A DNA stretch of 64,000 nucleotides. It comes from Parasedimentitalea huanghaiensis (GTDB lineage Bacteria > Pseudomonadota > Alphaproteobacteria > Rhodobacterales > Rhodobacteraceae). The notes under the pieces were generated by a model, which saw only the letters and a program-made list of their open reading frames with translations, did not search any database and had not been told where the DNA came from. The stretch spans positions 1 through 64,000 of the forward strand of contig NZ_WQLV01000001.1 of assembly GCF_009753675.1 (NCBI RefSeq). Direction: 5' to 3'. Shown here piece after piece: positions 1-8,170 of the stretch. A program made the translations under genes and the position numbers. Positions within the stretch are counted from its first letter, which is position 1, and every line of letters starts with the position of its first letter.

Positions 1-3000
1 ATTTCTGTTGGGGATGGGTTCAATCAGATTGAAGCTGGCAGCGGTGATGATCGGATTTCAGCTGGCGATGGTGAAAACTCGATCACGGCGGGTGAGGGTC
101 GAAACCGCATTCAGGCCGGTGACGGGGACACTCAGGTTCATACTGGATCGGGTAGCGATGATATCCGCCTAGGTGATGGCGCCAATGATATCTGGTCCGA
201 AGGCGGCGACAATAAGATCAGTAGCGGAGACGGCCATAACATCATTGTCACGCATGATGGCAAAGACAGTATCAAAGTCGGCAATGGCCTTAACGAAATC
301 GATGCTGGCGAAGGGCACAACCGGATTGATGCCGGGAAGGGTGAGAACCGGATCACAACCGGCGATGGCAACGATACAATTCGCGTCAAAGGGCGAGAAA
401 ACACCATCGAGGCCGGGCATGGAAAGAACTCCATTACCGCAGGTGACGGCGATACCGAGGTCAAAACTGGTGATGGCAATGACACCATCAAACTGGGCGA
501 TGGGCTAAATTGGGTCCGGGACGAAGGTGGCGACAACCGGATTACAGTCGGGGACGGAACCGCCTTGATCGAGACGGCTGACGGTAAGGATGACATTCGT
601 GTTGGGGATGGGTACGCCGACATTTCCACCAGTAATGGCGACAAAAAGATTTCCGGCGGCGATGGCAGCATGAGTGTTTTTGTAGGAAACGGTAGGAACA
701 CCATTACGCTGGGCGATGGTGACAACGAGGTGCATGCCGGCGATGGCAATAACCGGATCACCATTGGGGATGGATCCGGTTTTATATTTGTTGGCGACGG
801 AAATAACAGCATCCGCACCGGCGATAGCAATAACCAGATTTCGGCGGGCAATGGCAACAATAAAATTTCTTCTGGCGACGGATACAATGAAATCATCACC
901 GGCGACGGCAAAGATGACATCCGCGTCGGTGATGGTGACGGTGAAATCTATGCAGGCGCAGGCGATGATAAGATCCGCACCGGCGACGGTAATGCTGAAA
1001 TCTGGGGGGACGAGGGCGACGACTCCATCCAGACTGGTGACGGAGATGACAAAATCCGGGGTGGTCAGGGCAATGACCAGATCTCGGCGGGTGATGGTTA
1101 TGACACGGTCTATTACGCCGGTTCATTCAGTGATTACGTTCTTGAGGGGTCGCGCGAACGTATGCAGATCAGCTCTATCGGCGAAGGTGTTTCTGACGCA
1201 GGTATAGATCAGCTCCGAGATGTTGAGGCGATTTATTTCTGGGGTGATGGCACTCTGCTGGATCTCACCTGGGAGGGCGACCCGACGCTGGTTGAGGATC
1301 ATGTATCAGCCCAAGGTGATGACCCTTTGATCATTTCCCTGTCGACGCTGCTGGAAAATGATGAGGGCCTGGGCGACCAACTGCCTGTATTTACGGTAAG
1401 CGAATACAGCACATCCGGCATTCGGGTGACCTATGATGGCGAGAATATCACCTACAACGCCGATGACGTGCTGCAGTACCTGGCTGAAGGCGAGCTGTTT
1501 GAAGACAGCTTTACCTATTCAGTGGTCGACCCATATGGCGAGGTTTTTGAAGCCGTAGTGAATGTTTCACTGACGGGGGAAAATGATGGCCCAGTTGCGA
1601 ATGATGATTTGCTTATCGACGACACCGCGCCTGCGTACGCCGTTGAGCTTGGTGAAAGGGTCGTGGTCAACCAGGGTATGCAGGGGAGGCAGGCCGATCA
1701 ATCTGTGGTCACCCTAAAGGACGGCGGCTATTTAGTCGTCTGGTACTCTAGGGGGTACTACGACCCAGACGTCAGTGTTGAGGACCGTCCAGCTGTTGGA
1801 CTTTGGGTGCGTTCTTTTAGTGAAAACGGCGTCCCGACAAGTCATGACATTAATGTTAGTCAGGTGCCTGTATCTAATCAGACTGGACACGACATCGCTG
1901 TTTTGGAAAACGGCAATTATGTTTTGACCTGGCTTAGCGCTGACGAGACAGTTGGTGCGCCAGGGGAGGTGCGGCCATGGTGCGTCAAGGCAAGAGTATT
2001 TGAGGCTGATGGCACGTCGGTGACAAATGAGTTCCGTGTTTCTGAGGAATGGGGCAACCAGTGGTCTCACGTGAATTACCAAGATGTCGTGGAACTTGAA
2101 AATGGTGGATTTGCCGTCACGTGGAGGGTATCTGAATACACCTCTACGGGCAGCATTGACACTCCAATGGCTTCGGTATTTGACAATGAAGGGCAGCCTG
2201 TTCGCGAGCAATTTGCGCTCACAGAAGATTCAGAAAATCTATATGGAGCCCCCAGCATGGTTGCACTGCCTGATGGTGGGTTTGCCATCGTCCAAGCATA
2301 CGGTACGGACGTACAATATCGCCATGACATAAACATCGATTTCTATGATGACGCCGGAATTTTGACATCTACCTATGCAATAACCGACAATGCTTCTGAA
2401 GCTGTTGAGAACCGAACTCCAACGGCTAAGGTTGGCCCAAATGGAGAAATTCTAGTCACCTGGCTTAGGCTTGATTACCGAAATACGGAAGATCTGGGTT
2501 ACTACGCTACGATACTTAACGCTGATGGTACCGAAGCAGTGGGTGAGTTCCGGCTAGATCAATCGTCAGATCCATATACTATGCCAGACACAACATGGCT
2601 GGATGATGGTCGATTTGTTGTGACTTGGACCACATCCACAGCTAGTCAAATAGACGAAGTGCGCGCGCGGGTTTTCAATCCGGACGGAAGCGAAAATAGC
2701 TCCGTTTTCGTAGTTTACGAAGATCCCAATAGTTCGGGACCCGCGGTGCCCTCAGTTACGACCTTGGACGGCGATCGGATTGTGGTTACATGGTATCAAG
2801 AGCGTTATTTCGAGACGGGGGTAGGAGGTACCGACATCCTCTCTCGTGTTGTTGACGTGAATGGAGACATTTACAGCGCGGTTTACACAGATGAAGATAG
2901 CCCGGCGGTAATCGACATTGCAGAGCTACTTGGGAACGACAGTGATGTAGAAGGCGATGAGTTTATCTTCTCGCTGGCGAGCGCCACCAGTGAACACGGG

Positions 3001-3243
3001 GCCACGGTGACCTATGATGCGGAAACTGGCGCGCTGACATATGACGCGACACAGGCCGCTGATATTCAGGCTTTGAACGGTGGCCAAGCGATGGAAGATA
3101 GCTTTGTCTATACTATTTCGGACGGGCATGGCGGCATCGATCAGGCGACTGTTACCATCGTTGTCGCTGGCGTGGATGAGGCTACCCCGATCGCTTCAGA
3201 TCTGGCGCTTACACCGCCCGTGATCGACGATATCTGGGGGTAA
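1..3243 (+). CDS. RTX-type secreted calcium-binding repeat protein, 5' truncated
   Basis: The frame is open from base 1, so the start lies outside the window; 1080 residues are visible. Residues 4-372 are 41 nonapeptide units of the form GDGxNxIxx, in register every 27 bases from nt 10 to nt 1116 without an indel. This is a variant of the RTX repeat GGxGxDxUx, which binds calcium as a parallel beta roll after type I secretion. After the roll comes an RTX-associated cap ending near GVSDAGIDQLRD-type residues, a cadherin/VCBS-like module, then several propeller-like units recognisable by DGGYLVVW, NGGFAVTW and DDGRFVVTW, and a second cadherin-like module (GNDSDVEGDEF). The protein ends in DDIWG. 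I infer an extracellular adhesin or surface protein; no enzyme domain is visible and no secretion genes are adjacent. Confidence 0.85.
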   Translation: MSVGDGFNQIEAGSGDDRISAGDGENSITAGEGRNRIQAGDGDTQVHTGSGSDDIRLGDGANDIWSEGGDNKISSGDGHNIIVTHDGKDSIKVGNGLNEIDAGEGHNRIDAGKGENRITTGDGNDTIRVKGRENTIEAGHGKNSITAGDGDTEVKTGDGNDTIKLGDGLNWVRDEGGDNRITVGDGTALIETADGKDDIRVGDGYADISTSNGDKKISGGDGSMSVFVGNGRNTITLGDGDNEVHAGDGNNRITIGDGSGFIFVGDGNNSIRTGDSNNQISAGNGNNKISSGDGYNEIITGDGKDDIRVGDGDGEIYAGAGDDKIRTGDGNAEIWGDEGDDSIQTGDGDDKIRGGQGNDQISAGDGYDTVYYAGSFSDYVLEGSRERMQISSIGEGVSDAGIDQLRDVEAIYFWGDGTLLDLTWEGDPTLVEDHVSAQGDDPLIISLSTLLENDEGLGDQLPVFTVSEYSTSGIRVTYDGENITYNADDVLQYLAEGELFEDSFTYSVVDPYGEVFEAVVNVSLTGENDGPVANDDLLIDDTAPAYAVELGERVVVNQGMQGRQADQSVVTLKDGGYLVVWYSRGYYDPDVSVEDRPAVGLWVRSFSENGVPTSHDINVSQVPVSNQTGHDIAVLENGNYVLTWLSADETVGAPGEVRPWCVKARVFEADGTSVTNEFRVSEEWGNQWSHVNYQDVVELENGGFAVTWRVSEYTSTGSIDTPMASVFDNEGQPVREQFALTEDSENLYGAPSMVALPDGGFAIVQAYGTDVQYRHDINIDFYDDAGILTSTYAITDNASEAVENRTPTAKVGPNGEILVTWLRLDYRNTEDLGYYATILNADGTEAVGEFRLDQSSDPYTMPDTTWLDDGRFVVTWTTSTASQIDEVRARVFNPDGSENSSVFVVYEDPNSSGPAVPSVTTLDGDRIVVTWYQERYFETGVGGTDILSRVVDVNGDIYSAVYTDEDSPAVIDIAELLGNDSDVEGDEFIFSLASATSEHGATVTYDAETGALTYDATQAADIQALNGGQAMEDSFVYTISDGHGGIDQATVTIVVAGVDEATPIASDLALTPPVIDDIWG

Positions 3244-4342
3244 AAACGAATTGCTCCAACGCGGTTGCCCTAGCATCATGCAACGAGCCGCTTGGGGCAT
3301 GAACCTGCCGTTAGACATGGTTGGGACAAACGACCGCAGTGCGTTGGTCCTGGCTGCCTAACACACCTGGCGCCCTTACTTAGAAAAGGTGGCTTACTGC
3401 GCGCAGCGGCCGTCAATGCTGATTGCAGCCAATGTTGGCAATCTACCCCTATGCTGGATCTTACGCCTGCGCTGTGCAAAAACGTTTCCCACTTCCAGCG
3501 TTTAGATGAAGCAGGCACTTAACTCTATGACATTGATTGTTTGGAACTAATTCTCTTCTGGGAAGCGGTGTCGGAACTGGGCGCAGGATTTCCCAGTTTC
3601 GACACCCGGAATCTGCACATTTGGCAAGATCAAGACATGGGTGAAATGGCCAATCAGCTTTATTTGTAAGGCTGTTAAGGAGGGCAGGACAAGTTGCAAG
3701 AATGGGTGTCTCAATATTGGCCGACTGGCATGAAAACTCCGTTTCTCGCCGCTTTGAAGGACACCCGCCAAATCTGTCCAGAACGCGGTTTGCCGTTACG
3801 ATACTCTCTATTTATTGGGGTAAATCCGGCTTTTTCTGCCATCCTCTGGGCTCTTCTGTTTACTGCAATAATAATCCAACAACACGGGACAGAGTTTCTT
3901 GCAATCTTGGACATAGAAAGTTGCAGAAACTCGTTTTTGAGTTCTAGGACACCCTTGCGCGATATTGATCGCCTGCCATTCCAAGTTTTCAAAAGTTGTC
4001 AATTTGACCCCGTCTGCGTGGGCGAGTGCTGCATTTTCGCTGAAACTGCTTCTGGTCAAATTGAAACCCAGACACTCCTGTCCAGCCTTAGCGTTCCTCG
4101 GTAAAAATGGAAAAAGTGCATGGGCGGGGTATGCGATGCGCGGCTTAGGTCGGACGTTTCACAAATAGAAATAACATTTTTTGAAGTCGGGGCGGCTCTG
4201 AAACCTAGCAACTGGATGTTGATCTCCATTCCACGCGCGTCAAAATTCATCTAACGTCTGCGGTGACCAAGGCTGGTCTGCCAACTGGGGCCAGTAACGA
4301 TTTGTTTAATGCTCGCCGCAATTTGAAAATACAGGGATACAA
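3244..4342. other. 1.1-kb stretch without a convincing gene
   Basis: Several short open frames exist on both strands, but none shows a recognisable domain, a good ribosome binding site or plausible protein composition. The only clear structure is an inverted repeat at 3567-3606. The stretch sits between the end of the RTX gene and the DUF4389 gene and could be degraded accessory DNA, though I cannot identify a parent gene. Confidence 0.5.
3567..3606 (+). repeat. Inverted repeat, 15-bp arms, 10-base loop
   Basis: The arms 3567-3581 (GGTGTCGGAACTGGG) and 3592-3606 pair with a single deviation, which is a G-T wobble when read as plus-strand RNA. No T-run follows, so a standard terminator is unlikely. 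It lies about 320 bases after the RTX stop codon. It could be a transcript-end structure or a relic of a mobile element end. Confidence 0.5.
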
Positions 4343-4651
4343 ATGGCTGAATCTGACGAAGAAAAAGTAGCCGGGCGCCTTCATGGTGAACAGTTCGAGC
4401 CCGAGAAGGAGGAAAATATTTTGGCCCGGCTGGTCTACATGCTGCTGATCGCAGTCATGATATCTCTTGCCCAAACGGTTCTGGGGGCGGCTACCGTGTT
4501 GCAGTTTATTGTCATGTTGACCAACAACAAGCAACCGAATGAACGGCTTGCCGATTTTGGAACCGATCTGGGAATATGGATTGCAAAAGCGGCGCGTTTC
4601 CAAACTGCTGCGAGCAACGTTAAGCCATGGCCCTGGACGGAGCTGGATTAA
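4343..4651 (+). CDS. DUF4389 family small membrane protein
   Basis: This 102-residue protein has an acidic N-terminus, a hydrophobic stretch at about residues 28-58 that probably makes one or two membrane passes, and a C-terminal part with the family pattern NERLADFG ... RFQT ... KPWPWTELD. The family has no established function. AGGGA five bases before the ATG serves as the ribosome binding site. It stands alone 71 bases before the M55 peptidase gene on the same strand, so cotranscription is possible. Confidence 0.75.
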   Translation: MAESDEEKVAGRLHGEQFEPEKEENILARLVYMLLIAVMISLAQTVLGAATVLQFIVMLTNNKQPNERLADFGTDLGIWIAKAARFQTAASNVKPWPWTELD

Positions 4652-4721
4652 ACCCCGGATGCCAGAGCTATTTGCTTTGCATCCGCTGGAAGGCCATGGG
4701 CAGAATTGAAGGATAAACAGA

Positions 4722-5519
4722 GTGAAAGTTTTTATTAGCGCTGATATTGAAGGCACCGCTGGAATAGCCAGCTGGGACGAGGCACGCAAAAGCGGCCCCG
4801 ACTATGGTGAGTTTCGCGAGTACATGAGCGCCGAAGTCGCGGCGGCTTGCGAAGGTGCTTATGCTGCGGGCGCCCGTGAAGTTGTGGTGAAAGATGGCCA
4901 TGAAACCGCGCGCAACATCATTTCCGCACGGCTGCCTGATTATGTTACGATTATCCACGGTTGGCCTGGAAACCCACATTCGATGATGTGCGGTCTTGAC
5001 GAGAGTTTCGACGCAGCACTTTTTACAGGCTACCACGCCAAAGCCGGCAGTTCAGCCAACCCTCTTGCACATAGTTTCAACGGGAGGATCTCTCGGTTTT
5101 ATTTCAATGGAGAGCTGTCTTCTGAGTTCACACATAACGCCCACATTGCAGCGTATCACCACGTGCCATCAGTTTTTATATCCGGAGACCATGGCATTTG
5201 CGGTGACGCCTCATCACTTGTCCCCAATATCCGAACTGTACCTGTCTCCAAAGGAATTGGACCTGCCTCTGCCTCAATGACACCACAGCGGGCTTGCTCT
5301 GAAATTCGCGCTGGTGTTGAAGCTGCGTTAAAAGGTGATCTCTCGTCCTGTATGCTGACCATGCCAGATGAGGTGGACATGCAGATCGAATATTCAAACC
5401 CAACTGAGGCCTACCGATGTAGCTGGTATCCGGGTGCCGAGCTGATGTCTGACTGCCGACTGCGGTTCCGCCACAAAGATTTTTTTGAAGTTATGCGAGC
5501 ATTTCGGTTTATCGGATAA
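4722..5519 (+). CDS. M55 family D-aminopeptidase (DppA-like)
   Basis: The 265-residue protein begins MKVFISADIEG, the first metal-ligand motif of peptidase family M55. VVKDGHE near residue 60 and ALFTGYHAKAG near residue 105 supply further zinc-ligand and active-site motifs. DppA-type enzymes are cytoplasmic zinc aminopeptidases that release N-terminal D-amino acids, for example from D-Ala peptides. The start is GTG at 4722, preceded by GAAGGA. Such genes often sit beside dipeptide ABC transporters; here there is none, so the substrate cannot be inferred from context. The length is normal for the family and no defect is visible. Confidence 0.85.
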   Translation: MKVFISADIEGTAGIASWDEARKSGPDYGEFREYMSAEVAAACEGAYAAGAREVVVKDGHETARNIISARLPDYVTIIHGWPGNPHSMMCGLDESFDAALFTGYHAKAGSSANPLAHSFNGRISRFYFNGELSSEFTHNAHIAAYHHVPSVFISGDHGICGDASSLVPNIRTVPVSKGIGPASASMTPQRACSEIRAGVEAALKGDLSSCMLTMPDEVDMQIEYSNPTEAYRCSWYPGAELMSDCRLRFRHKDFFEVMRAFRFIG

Positions 5520-5583
5520 AGATCGGCTATCCCACTTTCGCACCCTTTTTGACTTGGCATCTACATCGTCAGGTGTTTTTCGG

Positions 5584-5899
5584 CTAGATATCCAACCACG
5601 CGAGGCGCGTGCGCCTGTAAAACACAGGTGTCAGCCCTGTAAGTCTTTTGAAATTCCGTGACATGTGAGCCTGGTTAGCGAAGCAGGTTAAATAGGAGAC
5701 TTCTACGGTAGGATGGCCGCGAGACAGAATTCTTCTCCAGTGGCTCACCCGCGTGCACTTCGCAGGGTGGTCTCGCGAACAACACGCCACGACCACCCAG
5801 ATGGGGCTCGCCGCGATATCGGATACCTTGGGTCCCGTCATCCGCCAGCGATAACGTCAAACCGCCATGTCTGTGACTAGCTTGGTGTTGTGGGTACAA
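5584..5899 (-). pseudogene. Scar of an AraC-family regulator with internal deletion
   Basis: Two pieces of one regulator are visible in different frames. From about 5870 downward, one frame reads HRHGGLTLSL ... IRYRGEPH ... EVHAGEP, which resembles the N-terminal AraC sensor domain. From about 5700 down to the stop at 5584, the other frame reads CFANQAHMSRNFKRLTGLTP, the end of the second helix-turn-helix of AraC proteins. Family members have roughly 250-300 residues, so about 150 central residues are gone and the ends are fused out of frame. It is presumably non-functional. Its former target could have been a neighbour, but nothing shows which. Confidence 0.7.
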
Positions 5900-6091
5900 A
5901 CGGTAGCGGCACCCGACAGCTACTCCAAAGTGCGCGTTCCGCTGATTGGGATACGTGATCCAGTATGTCCCTCCCAGTTTAGTTCATCCGGACCTGGGAG
6001 CATAACTGTTGTTGCAGCGCATCTGAGCACTAACCTTATCAATAGATCTGCAACATAGGAAAATTGGATCAATAAAAACGAGGCCGGTTTT

Positions 6092-8008
6092 GTGATTTAT
6101 AAACTCCGTATCCTGGCATTTATACTGGTTTTATCAGCTGGCGTCGTCCCAAGAGCAATTTTGGCTGAAAGCCGCATCGCGCTGGTTGTAGGTAATGGAA
6201 GCTACAGCTCAGTATTGCCCTTAGATAACCCCGAAAATGATGCAACGCTAATTGCAGAAACTCTTGTGGACCTAGGATTTGCTGTCACACTTCTGATTGA
6301 TGCAAGCCAAGCTGAATTGAGACAAGGGATTTCCCAATTTGGCAGTGATCTACGCAAGGCCGGGCAGGCTGGGACCGGGCTATTTTACTATGCGGGTCAC
6401 GCTCTACAATCCTTTGGCAATAATTACTTATTGCCTGTTGATGCCAGCCTAACCGACGCGGCTGATTTGGGCCTGGTGGCGATAGAGGCTGAGTCTGTTT
6501 TACGGCAAATGTATTCCGCTAAAAATCGTACAAATATCGTCATATTGGATGCTTGTCGCAACAACCCGTTTAAGACCATTCCGGAGTTCAGTGACAATGG
6601 TTTGGCCGAAATGAAGGCACCTGCGGGCACCTTTCTGGCCTATGCAACCGAACCCGGTGGTGTTGCGCTTGACGGATTAGGCGATAACAGCCCGTTTACC
6701 CAAGTTTTGGCCCGCGAAATGATGACACCCGGCGCCCCGGTTGAACAGGTTTTTAAGAATGTCCGTGTGGCTGTACAGGCCCTTACCAATCAACAACAGA
6801 CCCCTTGGGACACGTCTTCCTTGATCAGTGATTTTACGTTTGCTGTCGCAGAAGATCTCAGCTCTGAAGACAGGGCCGAATTGCAATTGTGGAACGCTGA
6901 TCGGTCAGCCCGGGATTTGGCGCAGGTGAAGTTGTTTCTGGAAGCATATCCCCAAAGTCGTTACGCGCCGGATGGTCAAAAACTACTTGCTGCGCTGACG
7001 GAAGGGACGCTGTCGGAATTCGCCGACACAGAGCAAACAACGGTGGGACGAGCTGCTGACCCGCCCGTAGATGAGCGTTTGTCGAACGTACAAAGTTGGA
7101 TGTTCCAGCTTCAAGAACTGGATGAAGACGGTGCTGTCGAAGCTTTGGCTGCAACGGCCTATGACATGTTCATTATCGAAGCAGGGTATAATTTTTCTGA
7201 TTGGTCCTACAATACCCCGCAAATCATAGATCAGCTAAAAGAAAAGCCAGATGGGAGCCCGAGGGTATTGATTGCCTATGTTGATATTGGGCAAGCAGAA
7301 GACTACCGGGCTTATTGGCAGGATGACTGGGTCGCGCCCACAAAAACCAGCCGAGGATACCCGAGCTTTCTGATTACGATTGATCCTGACGGGTGGTCAG
7401 GAAATTTTCCCGTCGCCTATTGGGAGGAAGACTGGCAATCGCTTTGGCTAGGGTCAAACGGGATTATTGCGGATCTCGCAAGGTATGGCTTTGACGGTGT
7501 TCTTCTGGATTGGGTTGAAGCCTATGATGATGACCTGGTTCGCAAGGCCGCCAAAGAGGCTGGCGTTTCTCCTGAACTTTCGATGATCGCATTTATTGAG
7601 AAACTCGGGGAGGCCGGAAAAGCAGTTGACCCAAACTTTCTGGTGGTTGCCCAGAACGCCATTTATCTTATCGATACTGATCCTGACCGATACACAAGCT
7701 CCATTGATGCGTTGGCGGTTGAAGACACTTGGTTTCACGGGTGGGGTGACAGTGACTGGGATGATCCAGACGGGGGGGATCAGCAATACCGTCACGATGA
7801 TGAATATTCGACCAACGCGCGGTTTGCGCAAATCGCTCTGTACCAGAAAGTGGGATTACCTGTTTTTTCCGTAGACTATGCGCTCGATAAAAATAACGTT
7901 TCAAGGGTATACAGCGAGGCTAGTAATCACGGCTTTGTTTCACTTGTAACGCGCGTGGCACTTTCTAAGCTGACCGAAACACCGCCACCAAGGCTTGCAT
8001 CCGATTAG
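6092..8008 (+). CDS. Secreted caspase-like protease fused to a GH114-like TIM barrel
   Basis: The 638-residue protein has a signal peptide (about residues 1-25, ending AILA). A caspase-like (peptidase C14) domain follows at about 27-250: it opens with RIALVVGNGSY and carries a catalytic His in FYYAGHALQ (H103) and a catalytic Cys in ILDACRNNPF (C155). A linker with a short repeat-like helical piece (about 255-320) leads to a second domain at about 331-630 that resembles the GH114 / endo-alpha-1,4-polygalactosaminidase fold, including AYVDIGQAEDYR and YGFDGVLLDWVEAY. GTG 6092 is preceded by AACGAGG. I infer a periplasmic or secreted protein. The pairing of a protease with a polysaccharide-type barrel is unusual, and its substrate is unknown. 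Confidence 0.8.
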   Translation: MIYKLRILAFILVLSAGVVPRAILAESRIALVVGNGSYSSVLPLDNPENDATLIAETLVDLGFAVTLLIDASQAELRQGISQFGSDLRKAGQAGTGLFYYAGHALQSFGNNYLLPVDASLTDAADLGLVAIEAESVLRQMYSAKNRTNIVILDACRNNPFKTIPEFSDNGLAEMKAPAGTFLAYATEPGGVALDGLGDNSPFTQVLAREMMTPGAPVEQVFKNVRVAVQALTNQQQTPWDTSSLISDFTFAVAEDLSSEDRAELQLWNADRSARDLAQVKLFLEAYPQSRYAPDGQKLLAALTEGTLSEFADTEQTTVGRAADPPVDERLSNVQSWMFQLQELDEDGAVEALAATAYDMFIIEAGYNFSDWSYNTPQIIDQLKEKPDGSPRVLIAYVDIGQAEDYRAYWQDDWVAPTKTSRGYPSFLITIDPDGWSGNFPVAYWEEDWQSLWLGSNGIIADLARYGFDGVLLDWVEAYDDDLVRKAAKEAGVSPELSMIAFIEKLGEAGKAVDPNFLVVAQNAIYLIDTDPDRYTSSIDALAVEDTWFHGWGDSDWDDPDGGDQQYRHDDEYSTNARFAQIALYQKVGLPVFSVDYALDKNNVSRVYSEASNHGFVSLVTRVALSKLTETPPPRLASD

Positions 8009-8170
8009 ATGGCATCACGCAATTCTGCCTGCTTTGGCTTCACTGTCGCCACTTGCTGGTGTGTATGTAGCACGCTTGGATGGCATTGATCCCTTGGCGC
8101 AGGTCGCACAAACGGCTGCTGTCAGCCCGCCTAGGGCCATCATCGGGCGTCGACTACCGGTCCTGTGGAT

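Noticed and set aside
138-920. A 260-residue minus-strand open frame rich in PSP-type repeats.
   Set aside because: It is the antisense of the RTX repeat region; the periodic codons on the plus strand create an open frame on the other.
10-1116. Regular 27-bp spacing that could look like a CRISPR array.
   Set aside because: The periodicity is at the protein level, the units differ in DNA sequence, and the spacing leaves no spacers.
3694-4104. Open frames of 136 and 81 residues in the gene-free stretch.
   Set aside because: No domain, no ribosome binding site and composition unlike neighbours; overlapping open frames exist on both strands.
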